Source: CAZBUK01 sp964495085
GTDB taxonomy: Bacteria > Bacteroidota > Ignavibacteria > T3Sed10-11
Direction of reading: 5' to 3'
Length of the DNA: 51,950 nucleotides
Assembly (NCBI GenBank): GCA_964495085.1
Contig: CAZBUK010000020.1
Location: forward strand, 1-51,950
The notes below the pieces were generated by a model that saw only the letters and a program-made list of their open reading frames with translations, had not been told where the DNA came from and did not search any database. Shown one piece after another: positions 15,341 to 23,548 of this stretch (position 1 is its first letter; each line of letters opens with the position of its first letter). The translations under genes and the position numbers were made by a program.

Positions 15341-16621
15341 TCAGGATGCAAATCGAACCAATCCGTTGTTGACTATACCGAGCGCTCTGCCGGCAAGCTT
15401 CCTGCCGTGAAATGGCGAATTCTTTGATTTCGATTTGAATGCGGATAGATCGACGGTCCAATTTATTTCGGGGTCGAAAATGGTCAGGCAAGCCCGTTCT
15501 CCGATCTTTATCGTAACCGGAGCTAGTCCGAGTATTTTTCTGGGATTGATAGCGAATTTTACGATCAGATCTTCTATGGCCAGTATACCGGGAACGACCA
15601 GTTCGGTGATAGAGAGGCCGATAGCAGTCTCGAGTCCCACGATGCCGAAGGGTGCGTACAGGTATTCGACCTCTTTCTCGTCCAGGGAATGCGGGGCATG
15701 ATCGGTTGCGATGACATCCACGGTTCCGTCGCGGAGTCCTTCTTTCAGAGCGTCGACGTCTTCCTGAGTCCGGAGCGGCGGGTGCATTTTCGTATTGGTA
15801 TCGAATGACCGGACTGCCTCATCGGTCAGCGTGAAATGATGAGGAGTTACCTCGCAGGTAACCGGGATCCCTTTCTTCCTGGCATCGCGGACGATATCGA
15901 GTCCCAGTTTCGTGCTCAAATGCGCAACGTGATAGTTACCGCCAGTATATTCCGTCAGCAGAACATCCCTGTGTATCATGATCGCTTCCGCAACCGGAGG
16001 GATTCCCGGCAGTCCGAGCGTCGTCGAGATAAATCCTTCGTTCATCACGCCGCCATGGGTCATTGTCTTTTCCTCGGCGTGCTGAATGATCGGCTTTCCG
16101 AACATACGCGAATATTCGAGAGCGATCCGCATGATATGCGCGTTCTCGACCGGGTTCCCGTCGTCTGAGAATGCTACTGCACCCGTCTCCGCCAGTTCCG
16201 CCATCTCGGTGATCTGTTTCCCCTCCCGGTTCTTCGTAACCGATCCGATCGGATACACGTCGACAAGTCCTCCGAGTACCGATGCGGATCGTTCTTTGAT
16301 ATAACGAACGATCGAACTGTCGTCGATAGCCGGGTTGGTATTCGGCATGCAGGCGACACCGACGAAGCCTCCCGCCGCCGCCGCTTCAAGTTCCGTGGCA
16401 ATGGTCGCCTTATGTTCGTATCCCGGTTCGCGCAGATGTACATGCATATCGATGAAACCGGGAGCTACGACGGCTCCGCGAAGCTCGTGGACCTCCGCTC
16501 CGTCCGGTACTTCGAGATTCTGTGCGATCTTCCGGATCAGACCGTTGTCGATCAAAATATCCGCATGCAGATCGAGGTTCTGCACCGGATCCATGACCCG
16601 TCCCTGTTTTAGCAGAATCAT
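15341..16621 (-). CDS. pyrC: Dihydroorotase
   Basis: A 426-residue class I (long-type) dihydroorotase, interconverting carbamoyl-aspartate and dihydroorotate in pyrimidine synthesis. It has the amidohydrolase metal motif DMHVHLREPG (about 58-67). The stretch CMPNTNPAIDD follows, and the second-metal residues lie in PIIQHAEE, YHVAHLST and DVIATDHAPHS. The flexible loop and the C-terminal TIFDPEINWTVD are typical of the bacterial amidohydrolase fold. It is the third gene of pyrR-pyrB-pyrC, 129 bases after pyrB, with a GC-rich hairpin in that gap. The first codon at 16621 gives MILLKQGRVMDP, the usual N-terminal strand of the family. Confidence 0.95.
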   Translation of the reverse strand: MILLKQGRVMDPVQNLDLHADILIDNGLIRKIAQNLEVPDGAEVHELRGAVVAPGFIDMHVHLREPGYEHKATIATELEAAAAGGFVGVACMPNTNPAIDDSSIVRYIKERSASVLGGLVDVYPIGSVTKNREGKQITEMAELAETGAVAFSDDGNPVENAHIMRIALEYSRMFGKPIIQHAEEKTMTHGGVMNEGFISTTLGLPGIPPVAEAIMIHRDVLLTEYTGGNYHVAHLSTKLGLDIVRDARKKGIPVTCEVTPHHFTLTDEAVRSFDTNTKMHPPLRTQEDVDALKEGLRDGTVDVIATDHAPHSLDEKEVEYLYAPFGIVGLETAIGLSITELVVPGILAIEDLIVKFAINPRKILGLAPVTIKIGERACLTIFDPEINWTVDLSAFKSKSKNSPFHGRKLAGRALGIVNNGLVRFAS

Positions 16622-16709
16622 ATTTATTCCTGTTCTTCGGTTCGTTTATCTTTCAGATCTTTTTTTCTCAGTGCTTGATTTCAGGTAATGATGAACGACT
16701 GCTTCCGGC

Positions 16710-16737
16710 GCCCGCCGCCTCTGAGAGGACTGCGGGC
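16710..16737. other. GC-rich hairpin between pyrB and pyrC
   Basis: A six-pair outer stem (GCCCGC 16710-16715 with GCGGGC 16732-16737) surrounds an inner CCTC/GAGG stem with loop TGA. No T run follows on either strand, so it may be an mRNA processing or stability element within the pyr transcript rather than a terminator. Confidence 0.4.
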
Positions 16738-16750
16738 AAATCGAGTCCGT

Positions 16751-17671
16751 CTATTTGCTCTGCGACAGCAGAAAAAGCACCGCCATCCTTACCGCCACGC
16801 CGTTCAGTACCTGCTGCAAAATGACCGAATGTTCGCTGTCCGCAACGTCTGCTGAAAGTTCGACGTCCCGGTTGATCGGACCAGGATGCAATATAGTAAT
16901 CGGTTTTCCAGCTTTTTCAAGCCTCTCTTTCGTAACGCCGAAATACGTTCGATATTCGCGTAGTGAAGGGAATAATCCTCCTTCCTGACGTTCGAGCTGA
17001 ATGCGGAGTACGTTCAGGGCATCGATCCGGGGAATAATTTCGTCGAGATCGTGATAAATATCGACGCCAAGTTTCTCGATACCGCGGGGAATCATCGTCG
17101 CCGGTCCGCAGAGCGATACCTTCGCCCCCATTGCGGTTAACCCGTAGATATTTGAAAGAGCGACCCTGCTATGCGAGATATCGCCGACGATGCAGATATG
17201 CAGTCCCTCAAGCTTCCCAAACTTCTCGCGGAGCGTATACATATCCAGCAAGGCTTGCGTGGGATGTTCATGTCTTCCGTCGCCGGCATTGATGACGTTC
17301 GCATTTACGATCCTGCTCAGAAAATGAGGAGCGCCCGCGGATTGATGACGGACGACCACCATGTCGATTTTCATGGCTTCGATATTCCGCGCGGTATCCT
17401 TGAAGGTTTCGCCTTTTGACAAACTGCTCGCGCTCGCCGTGAAGTTCACGATGTCCGCCGACAGTCTACGCTGGGCGAGTTCGAATGATATTCGGGTTCG
17501 GGTCGAGCTTTCAAAGAATAAGTTGACAATAGTCTTTCCCTGGAGGGTGGGAACCTTCTTGATGGGACGATCGAGGACTTCCTTAAATGAAGCTGCAGAG
17601 TCGAGTATCATTCTGATGTCGTCGCCGGGCATTCCATACAGACCGAGCAGGTGACGTGATTGTAGTGGCAT
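16751..17671 (-). CDS. pyrB: Aspartate carbamoyltransferase, catalytic subunit
   Basis: A 306-residue enzyme joining aspartate to carbamoyl phosphate, the committed step of pyrimidine synthesis. The carbamoyl phosphate loop FFESSTRTRISFE lies near residues 53-65, the family lysine loop ASSLSKGETFKDT follows, then HPTQALLDMYT and HPGPINRDVELS. Length and motifs are those of the ordinary catalytic chain. No pyrI regulatory gene is beside it; the upstream gene is pyrR, as in organisms where ATCase is controlled by PyrR attenuation rather than allosterically by PyrI. It is separated from pyrR by 102 bases containing a strong hairpin. Confidence 0.96.
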   Translation of the reverse strand: MPLQSRHLLGLYGMPGDDIRMILDSAASFKEVLDRPIKKVPTLQGKTIVNLFFESSTRTRISFELAQRRLSADIVNFTASASSLSKGETFKDTARNIEAMKIDMVVVRHQSAGAPHFLSRIVNANVINAGDGRHEHPTQALLDMYTLREKFGKLEGLHICIVGDISHSRVALSNIYGLTAMGAKVSLCGPATMIPRGIEKLGVDIYHDLDEIIPRIDALNVLRIQLERQEGGLFPSLREYRTYFGVTKERLEKAGKPITILHPGPINRDVELSADVADSEHSVILQQVLNGVAVRMAVLFLLSQSK

Positions 17672-17726
17672 TGTTTTGTATTTCCCGAATAAGCTGAGAG
17701 TAAATCCGTAAGTGAGTTTATAGTGT

Positions 17727-17764
17727 CCGGCATTCCGCTGCCGCCGGTATCCGGAATCTGCCGG
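17727..17764. other. Hairpin between pyrR and pyrB
   Basis: CCGGC-ATTCC (17727-17736) pairs with GGAAT-CT-GCCGG (17753-17764): ten pairs with a two-base bulge and a GC-rich loop. On the minus strand it is followed by ACACTATAAACTC without a T run. It may stabilise or process the pyr mRNA. It lacks the PyrR-binding consensus. Confidence 0.45.
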
Positions 17765-17773
17765 AGGCGTGTA

Positions 17774-18310
17774 CTAAACTTCGATAAGAACGACTTCATC
17801 CTTCCCGTCGGTTTCTTTCAGGAGGACTCTGATCTCCTCCCCTATCGAAGTCGGTACATTCTTGCCGACGTAGTCCGCTTTTATTGGCAGTTCGCGATGA
17901 CCCCGGTCGATGAGCACGGCGAGCTGGATGGAAGCGGGTCTGCCCAGATCCACAAGCTCATCGAGGGCAGCGCGGGTTGTCCGACCGGTATAGAGCACAT
18001 CGTCGATCAGCACAATATGTTTTCCGGTAATGTCGAATTTGATGTCCGTCCCCTTCAACTCGGGATGATCCAGCCGGGTCTGCAGATCGTCGCGGTACAG
18101 GGTTATATCGATGAATCCACACTCGATCTGTTTCGATTCGAGCGAAGCAATCTTCCCTGCAAGCCGGCGGGCCAGAAATTCACCGCGCGTCTTTATCCCG
18201 ACCAGCGCGACCTGCTCGATACCCTTATTGCGTTCAATGATTTCGTGTGCCAGGCGGACGAGAGAACGCTCGACTCCGATTCCGTCCATAATGATTGATT
18301 TGACGGTCAT
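17774..18310 (-). CDS. pyrR: Bifunctional pyr operon regulator / uracil phosphoribosyltransferase
   Basis: A 178-residue PRTase-fold protein. PyrR binds pyr mRNA when UMP is high and causes transcription attenuation; it also has uracil phosphoribosyltransferase activity. The PRPP loop VLIDDVLYTGRTTRAA (about residues 95-110) and the N-terminal GIKTRGEFLARRLA region are typical. It heads the pyrR-pyrB-pyrC unit. Upstream, the 170-base leader holds a candidate PyrR-binding hairpin and a weak terminator-like stem, so the operon probably regulates itself. The start codon at 18310 gives MTVKSIIMDGIGVERSL; an internal ATG (18289) is possible but would cut into the first conserved segment. Confidence 0.94.
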   Translation of the reverse strand: MTVKSIIMDGIGVERSLVRLAHEIIERNKGIEQVALVGIKTRGEFLARRLAGKIASLESKQIECGFIDITLYRDDLQTRLDHPELKGTDIKFDITGKHIVLIDDVLYTGRTTRAALDELVDLGRPASIQLAVLIDRGHRELPIKADYVGKNVPTSIGEEIRVLLKETDGKDEVVLIEV

Positions 18311-18356
18311 ACATGTGCCCCGATGAATTGATAAGAATTGGAAAAGATATGTGATG

Positions 18357-18373
18357 CCCGGCGGTCTTCCGGG
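18357..18373 (-). terminator. Possible attenuator stem in the pyr leader
   Basis: On the minus strand CCCGG and CCGGG pair around AAGACCG, followed by CATCACATATCTTTTCC. The stem is short and the U stretch starts late, so it is a weak intrinsic terminator. Its place between the PyrR site and the pyrR start is right for an attenuator. Confidence 0.35.
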
Positions 18374-18430
18374 TGGAATACGCCTGAGGAGAGGTTCTCT
18401 GTCCGGTCGGTTTCAACTGCTGGCATGTTT

Positions 18431-18459
18431 CCCTTTCCATCTCGCTGGAATGGATTAAA
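18431..18459 (-). promoter_or_regulatory. Candidate PyrR-binding hairpin in the pyr leader
   Basis: The minus strand reads TTTAATCCATTCCAGCGAG followed by ATGGAAAGGG. It contains the core of PyrR-binding loops (AAUCC ... CCAGNGAG ... G), folding as TTCCA/TGGAA with loop GCGAGA above an outer CCCT/AGGG stem with a purine-containing internal bulge. It sits about 25 bases after the predicted start of transcription and 120 bases before pyrR. The match to the Bacillus consensus is good but not perfect: the loop is one or two bases larger. Confidence 0.5.
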
Positions 18460-18486
18460 GGGTCTGTAAATTCATAATTACGGTTC

Positions 18487-18515
18487 ATATTAGCCAAAAT
18501 TTCCCCCAATTGCAA
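18487..18515 (-). promoter_or_regulatory. Sigma-70-type promoter for pyrR-pyrB-pyrC
   Basis: On the minus strand TTGCAA (18515-18510) and TAATAT (18492-18487) are separated by exactly 17 bases. Each hexamer matches four of six consensus positions. Transcription would start near 18480, leaving a leader of about 170 bases with the PyrR features. Confidence 0.5.
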
Positions 18516-18536
18516 ACAAAGCAGAGTACGTAATTG

Positions 18537-18565
18537 TTGATATTTCGACATTTTTTTACTACATT
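18537..18565 (+). promoter_or_regulatory. Sigma-70-type promoter for rpmB
   Basis: TTGATA (18537-18542) and TACATT (18560-18565) are separated by 17 bases, the second box lying 50 bases before the rpmB start codon. It diverges from the pyr promoter, with the two -35 boxes 21 bases apart. Confidence 0.55.
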
Positions 18566-18615
18566 TTAGGTCTTAATTTTTATCCAATCGAAACATCAGT
18601 CATACAGGTCGGAAA

Positions 18616-18807
18616 ATGGCTCAGGTATGTGATATTTGCGGAAAGGGACCCGTATCGGGAAACAGCATCAGCCACGCCCATAATAAAACACGGCGGCGAT
18701 GGATGCCCAATTTACAACGAGTGCGTGCGATCGTGAACGGGAGTGTCAAACGGATCAAGGTCTGTACCTCGTGTATAAAATCAGGCAAAGTTAAAAAAGC
18801 AGCTTGA
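18616..18807 (+). CDS. rpmB: Ribosomal protein bL28
   Basis: A 63-residue large-subunit ribosomal protein, near E-site tRNA in the 50S subunit. The start MAQVCDICGKGP, the segment SHAHNKTRRRWMPNLQ and the end CTSCIKSGKVKK match the bL28 family. Two CxxC pairs (Cys5-Cys8 and Cys50-Cys53) make this the zinc-binding form. It has its own promoter upstream and overlaps the following doxX-like start by three bases. Length is normal for short bL28 proteins. Confidence 0.96.
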   Translation: MAQVCDICGKGPVSGNSISHAHNKTRRRWMPNLQRVRAIVNGSVKRIKVCTSCIKSGKVKKAA

Positions 18808-19247
18808 TTAGTCCTGTGATCGGGACATTTAAAAAATTCTCCCCGCTCGAACCGCTGGGACTTCTCTTTCTGAGGGCAGGTGCGGGGATATTCCTCACCT
18901 TCTTCCATGGATGGCGCAAGATCGGCAGTTTGTTCGCGCATCTCACCAGCAATGAACCCTGGGGATTCATCGACACCGTTTCATCACTCGGATTTCCCTT
19001 TCCGCTCTTCTTCGCCACTCTCGCCGCGGTTATTGAATTCGTCGGCGGTCTGTTTCTCGCCTCGGGATTCCTGACCCGCTTCGCTTCCTTCTTCATTGCG
19101 CTCACGATGTGCGTCGCTGTCTACCGGCATCTCATCTCGGATATGAGATTCGAACTGGCGGCACTCTTTCTGTTAATCTCATTCTACTTTCTCGTTAGAG
19201 GACCGGGCCGATACTCCCTCGACAGGCTGCTCGGAAAAGATCTCTGA
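18804..19247 (+). CDS. DoxX-family membrane protein
   Basis: A 147-residue protein with four membrane segments (about 15-35, 58-80, 85-105, 115-135). The family signature is in LFLRAGAGIFLTFFHGWRKIG and EFVGGLFLASGFLTR. DoxX proteins are small quinone-related or redox-associated inner-membrane proteins whose role varies between organisms. The start could be the TTG at 18804, which overlaps the rpmB stop as TTGA, or the GTG at 18816; no ribosome binding site decides. It is translated with rpmB, which is probably coincidental to function. Confidence 0.8.
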   Translation: MISPVIGTFKKFSPLEPLGLLFLRAGAGIFLTFFHGWRKIGSLFAHLTSNEPWGFIDTVSSLGFPFPLFFATLAAVIEFVGGLFLASGFLTRFASFFIALTMCVAVYRHLISDMRFELAALFLLISFYFLVRGPGRYSLDRLLGKDL

Positions 19248-19361
19248 TCCTCGAAATTGCTTGCACATAAAGGATTTTACTCGTACCTTGTACGACAGTG
19301 ATGGTTATTCCTCGCATTCACCGGAATATTCATCGTACCTCCGAGCTCTCATATAATCTCT

Positions 19362-19976
19362 ATGACGATTCCCAATCAACTAACGACCTTAAGAATCATT
19401 CTCACACCCGTCTTCCTCTATTTCCTTTTCGGCGAGTCGTCCGCATCCAAACAAACCGCACTCATGGTATTTCTTATCGCCGCGCTTACGGACTGGTACG
19501 ACGGCATGATCGCACGGAAATACGGATACCATACCAAATGGGGACGATTCCTCGACCCGCTCGCGGATAAAATATTAATATCGGCCGCTTTTATCGGTTT
19601 CGTCTATATCGGATTGGCAAAAGCCTGGATGATATGGGGCATCGTTATCAGGGATATTTTTATCACGTTACTGAGATCAGCGGCCGAGTACCGCGGCAGG
19701 GAATTTTATCCGTCCAAAGGAGCGAAAATAAAAACCGGTACGCAAATGGTCGTATTGTACTATATACTTATTCTGTATACAGCCAAACATACCCCGTTGA
19801 TATATAATCCCCTGCAACGCTTTATCGATGCTATGCTTCATCCCGACCTCCTCTACGGATTATTGCTGATTGTCACCATCTTTACCGTCGGAACCGGAGT
19901 CGCATACCTGTTTGACAATCGAAAGCTGATCTGGAGTTTGCATGCACCCACCGGAAAAACTACCGAGCCGAGTTAA
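19362..19976 (+). CDS. pgsA: CDP-diacylglycerol-glycerol-3-phosphate 3-phosphatidyltransferase
   Basis: A 204-residue inner-membrane enzyme making phosphatidylglycerol phosphate from CDP-diacylglycerol and glycerol 3-phosphate. The CDP-alcohol phosphotransferase motif is complete: DWYDGMIARKYG, then GRFLDPLADK, giving the D-x2-D-G-x2-A-R-x8-G-x3-D-x3-D pattern. The N-terminus MTIPNQLTTLRIILTPVFLYF is characteristic. Its end overlaps the start of pgpA by 35 bases, so the enzyme for the next step is co-translated. Upstream TTGCAC and TACCTT at 17-base spacing (19259-19287) may form a weak promoter. Confidence 0.93.
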   Translation: MTIPNQLTTLRIILTPVFLYFLFGESSASKQTALMVFLIAALTDWYDGMIARKYGYHTKWGRFLDPLADKILISAAFIGFVYIGLAKAWMIWGIVIRDIFITLLRSAAEYRGREFYPSKGAKIKTGTQMVVLYYILILYTAKHTPLIYNPLQRFIDAMLHPDLLYGLLLIVTIFTVGTGVAYLFDNRKLIWSLHAPTGKTTEPS

Positions 19977-20439
19977 AGAGACTCCGGGGCCGTTCATCCC
20001 GCTGCATATAAAAGTCATCGGAACATTCTTCTTCACGGGTTATCTGCCGAAAGCTCCCGGCACCGCGGGATCGATTGCCGCTCTCATACCCGTTCTCCTT
20101 TTCCCATCGATGGGTGCGGCCGGTCTGGCGGTTCTTATCGTGCTCGGACTGGGTGCGGGTGTATACGCCGCAGCCCGGATCGAACGGGTACTCGGGGAGG
20201 ATCCGCAGATAATCGTGATCGACGAAGCGGTCGGGATGTGGATAACACTCGTCTTCGTTCCCCTCACCCCGGTCACCATCGGAGCGGGCTTCGTGCTGTT
20301 CAGATTGTTCGATATCCTGAAACCGTATCCGATCCGTTCTCTTGAGAACTTTACCCATGGGTGGGGCGTTATGTTAGACGATGTCGGCGCGGGTGTCTAC
20401 GCGGGTCTGCTGCTGATGCTGCTGCACGGATTTGTCTGA
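19942..20439 (+). CDS. pgpA: Phosphatidylglycerophosphatase A
   Basis: A 165-residue membrane phosphatase that removes phosphate from phosphatidylglycerol phosphate to give phosphatidylglycerol. Family motifs are FFTGYLPKAPGTAGS near residues 30-45, VIDEAVGMWIT, and LFRLFDILKPYPI with a closing DDVGAGVYAG. Four hydrophobic segments are present. It overlaps pgsA by 35 bases in another frame, so the two consecutive steps of phosphatidylglycerol synthesis are encoded together. A later in-frame start is not obvious; the overlap is accepted because the frame and family length fit. Confidence 0.92.
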   Translation: MHPPEKLPSRVKETPGPFIPLHIKVIGTFFFTGYLPKAPGTAGSIAALIPVLLFPSMGAAGLAVLIVLGLGAGVYAAARIERVLGEDPQIIVIDEAVGMWITLVFVPLTPVTIGAGFVLFRLFDILKPYPIRSLENFTHGWGVMLDDVGAGVYAGLLLMLLHGFV

Positions 20440-20514
20440 TCCGCATCCTTCATCAACGCATCCAATATTCCGGCCCGATATCAGGTTCACATGTAATATC
20501 CGACTTCACACCTT

Positions 20515-21783
20515 ATGAAATCCTACATTATCACTATCGGCGATGAAATTCTCATCGGACAGGTCTTAAATACGAATGCCGCATACCTCGGCGAGCAGCT
20601 CTCTTCAGCCGGCATCCCGACGGAAACCATGAGCGTCGTGGGGGACGATGAAGACCGCATCATCGAAGAACTTACCCGGGCCTGGAATTCCGCAGATCTG
20701 ATCATGGTTACCGGCGGTCTCGGTCCGACGCACGACGACGTTACCCGCTCTGCGGTGTGCAGGTTTTTCGACACCGACCTGATATTCAATACCTCGGTGC
20801 GCGATCACGTCCGGCAGCTGCTGCAGCGGCGAAATTACCGCTGGACAAAAGCCGCGGAGGATCAAGCGCTGGTGCCACGGATCGCAATCCCCATCCCGAA
20901 CAGACATGGAACCGCGCCTGGATACTGGATAGAAAAGGACAGCCGGATCTGCTGTGTGATGCCGGGGGTTCCGTACGAAATGCGGTCGATGGTCGAGGAC
21001 TTTGTACTGGGTAAACTTTCCGATTTCCGGAAGGACTCGATCATCCGCCACCGTGTAATAAAAACGACCGGTATCCCGGAATCCTTCCTCGCCGAGAAAC
21101 TTGGCGAGGTGCCTATTCTTACGGGAGGCAAGGCGAAGCTTGCATTCCTGCCGAGTCCTCTGGGCGTAAGACTCAGAATTACCGCACACGCCACATCCGT
21201 ATCGGAAGCCGATTCGGTACTGAATGAAATCGAGAACCGCATTCGTGAGAAGGCGGAAAAATATATTTATGCGGTCGGCGAAGTTGATCTCGAAGCAACG
21301 CTGGGCGCTCTGCTTCGCGAACGGAGACTCACGGTTGCCGTTGCAGAATCCTGTACGGGCGGATTGATCGGCGATCGACTGACAGATATCCCGGGAAGTT
21401 CGGAATACTTTCTGGGGGGCGTCATTGCGTACAGCAACGATCTGAAAATCCGGCAGTTGAATGTCCCCTCAGAATTGATACAGAGTTACGGGGCGGTCAG
21501 CAAAGAGACGGCGATTGCAATGGCGGAAGGCGTACGGACCATGGTGGGAGCGTATGCGGGCATCTCGGTCACCGGTATCGCCGGTCCCTCCGGGGGTACC
21601 CCGGAAAAACCCGTGGGACTCGTATGGATCGGATACGCGGATTCGGAGCATTCGATGGCGATGATGTTTAATTTCGGGGACGACCGTCGGAGGGTAAAAG
21701 AGCGGGCAACCCAGGCTGCTCTCGAATTGCTGAGGAGAAAGATTCTCAGAATCGAAATCGACGAGCGAATGAACACGGACTGA
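20515..21783 (+). CDS. cinA: CinA-type nicotinamide-nucleotide amidohydrolase
   Basis: A 422-residue two-domain protein. The N-terminal molybdopterin-binding-like domain (about 1-170: IITIGDEILIGQVLNTNAA, VTGGLGPTHDDVT) hydrolyses ADP-ribose-type substrates in studied CinA proteins. The C-terminal CinA domain (about 255-415: VAVAESCTGGLIGDRLTD, YSNDLKIRQLNV, VTGIAGPSGGTPEKPVG) is the NMN deamidase used in pyridine nucleotide recycling. Order and length are normal. It follows pgpA by 75 bases on the same strand, possibly in one transcript. Confidence 0.94.
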   Translation: MKSYIITIGDEILIGQVLNTNAAYLGEQLSSAGIPTETMSVVGDDEDRIIEELTRAWNSADLIMVTGGLGPTHDDVTRSAVCRFFDTDLIFNTSVRDHVRQLLQRRNYRWTKAAEDQALVPRIAIPIPNRHGTAPGYWIEKDSRICCVMPGVPYEMRSMVEDFVLGKLSDFRKDSIIRHRVIKTTGIPESFLAEKLGEVPILTGGKAKLAFLPSPLGVRLRITAHATSVSEADSVLNEIENRIREKAEKYIYAVGEVDLEATLGALLRERRLTVAVAESCTGGLIGDRLTDIPGSSEYFLGGVIAYSNDLKIRQLNVPSELIQSYGAVSKETAIAMAEGVRTMVGAYAGISVTGIAGPSGGTPEKPVGLVWIGYADSEHSMAMMFNFGDDRRRVKERATQAALELLRRKILRIEIDERMNTD

Positions 21784-21795
21784 AACCGCAGCCGC

Positions 21796-21869
21796 TCATA
21801 ACGCTGAATCGTATCGGTCGCGAGCGGGAGTTCAACCAATCTTCCCGCCAAAACAATTCAGCGGTATGA
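21796..21869. terminator. Inverted repeat between convergent cinA and porin genes
   Basis: TCATAACGCTGAAT (21796-21809) and ATTCAGCGGTATGA (21856-21869) are complementary at 13 of 14 positions. A second small hairpin CGGTA-TGAA-TACCG overlaps the right arm (21862-21875) and is followed by TTTCC. Lying between two stop codons, it is most simply a bidirectional transcription terminator. Confidence 0.45.
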
Positions 21870-21887
21870 ATACCGTTTCCGTGACGT

Positions 21888-23024
21888 TTAGAAGAAATGA
21901 ATCTGCGCTTCGATCACAAACTGACCGTAATTACCGCCGGTTAGTAATGGGCCGCGATCCACCCGTTGATACTGGATGCGGAGCTGGGCGTTATGACCGC
22001 TGAAGAAGATGTTGCAGCCTGCTCCCCATTCCGAAGCGTTCGTATTGTCGATACCCGTATGATAGTCTAATCCCGTATATCGCCCGATCAATTCGAAACG
22101 CGAAGGAATCACCATATAGCCGGCGGAAACGGTGTACGCATTGCCTGTATAGGAATCGAGAGACGCTGCCTTCGGATCGACCTTCCGGTAGAATCCTTCC
22201 CCGATGATCGACAGCCCTCTGAAGGCAAAACGTGCAAAGGCGGTACCGGCGGTAAAATCTCCGCGTCTTTCCGATGCCATTCCGAGCGACCAATCGCGCG
22301 CTTCATTTTCCCATCCGAACTGGCCGCCGAGACCGAGCGTGAGCTGCGGGTCGCGCGATCCGCGGAGATCCGATTCGCCCGGGGGTAATATCCCCGTCAG
22401 CGCATATACTGCCTGTGCGGAGACCGTATGTCCGGTGTCTCTATTTTTTCTCCGGTTGAAACCTTCACCGTCGATCAGAGCCAGCCCGTACCGGAACGGC
22501 TGCCCTCCGATGCGCGCGGACCCATGCAGCATAATCCCTTTATCCCATCCGCCGAAAGTGCCGAAATCGTTCGAGGCCATGCTCCGTTCGTAAAAATAGA
22601 GACCCGGCAGAGGAACATAGAAATGCCAATGGAACGGAACCGGAAACTGTCCGAACATAATTTGTGCTCCGGAAGAAAATGCATAGTTAACGTAGAGCAG
22701 TATCGGATAAACGTTTCTGGCATGTGATAGATCCAGATCGCTCAGTTCCGGGGTGACCCGGTATGTAAATTTCTCGCTGAACGCATGGCCGCGTATATCA
22801 AGCAGTACCCTGCGAATCGAGAAACGGCTGATCTGATCCCCGTCGTCGACCGCGTAAAAGTCGTAACGCGGCTGCATCCAGGCGGCAATGGTGACGCTCA
22901 CGTTTTTTTCCGAATTAACGACCGTGATCTGGCTGCGCGTCGCCGGCACGATCAGAAGTAACAACAGAAGTCCGGTGTACACGCGGATCCCGAAACGCAC
23001 TGCGATGAATTTCACTCCGGCCAT
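21888..23024 (-). CDS. Outer-membrane porin, phosphate-selective O/P type
   Basis: A 378-residue outer-membrane protein. After a basic start and hydrophobic signal segment (VYTGLLLLLLIVPATRSQ) the mature part consists of amphipathic strands: AAWMQPRYDFYAVDDGDQISRFSIRRVLLDIRG, the plug-like ARNVYPILLYVNY, GQFPVPFHWHFYV, and a run of barrel strands ending in FVIEAQIHFF with a terminal Phe. This is the OprO/OprP porin fold (Porin_O_P), about 16 strands. Selectivity for phosphate cannot be assumed. It faces cinA and has no obvious operon partner; a 524-base gap lies upstream. Confidence 0.85.
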   Translation of the reverse strand: MAGVKFIAVRFGIRVYTGLLLLLLIVPATRSQITVVNSEKNVSVTIAAWMQPRYDFYAVDDGDQISRFSIRRVLLDIRGHAFSEKFTYRVTPELSDLDLSHARNVYPILLYVNYAFSSGAQIMFGQFPVPFHWHFYVPLPGLYFYERSMASNDFGTFGGWDKGIMLHGSARIGGQPFRYGLALIDGEGFNRRKNRDTGHTVSAQAVYALTGILPPGESDLRGSRDPQLTLGLGGQFGWENEARDWSLGMASERRGDFTAGTAFARFAFRGLSIIGEGFYRKVDPKAASLDSYTGNAYTVSAGYMVIPSRFELIGRYTGLDYHTGIDNTNASEWGAGCNIFFSGHNAQLRIQYQRVDRGPLLTGGNYGQFVIEAQIHFF

Positions 23025-23548
23025 AATTCCTCCTCATATCAAAATGCTGAAACAGTATACCTCCCGGGATCTCCCTCATATCTCACCGCCCCCACGCTCA
23101 TAGTTCATATGAACGGCTGTGGCGGGTCGTGGTTTCGCCTCCCGCTATGCGAACGGATTATATTCCGGCAAGAATTGTGCCGAAAGTAAATTAATACCAA
23201 ACCCTCCTGAATTGCCGTTTTCTGATATTGGTGCGATTGTGTACGGAGGAAGTGGGACTCGATTTTCTCAGTTTTAGGATATGAATCTCATTATCTCATT
23301 TGGCGACAGAGGTGAAGCAGGAGCGGATGCAATTGAAGGCGGAGAGATTTAATGGTGTGTGAAGTTTGATCCGGAATCGGAGGTTATAAGCGAGACGAGT
23401 GAACAGGTTGCCGTATCCGCTTATTCGTTCCAAACATTTTGATATTAGCAGGAAGCCCACGCGCTACCACGAGGGCTTCCCGGCCAGTCTCATTGAGGTT
23501 GCGACCCTATCACTCCTCGTCCAATATTTGAAGTGCGGGTATTTGACT
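23025..23548. other. 524-base intergenic region with one hairpin
   Basis: No reading frame here resembles a protein. The left end must carry the porin promoter. At 23451-23458 and 23473-23480 GGAAGCCC and GGGCTTCC form a perfect eight-pair stem with a 14-base loop, 69 bases beyond the stop of the lipoprotein gene at 23549. It is placed as a terminator but lacks a T run. The stretch 23180-23440 shows nothing I can name. Confidence 0.45.
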
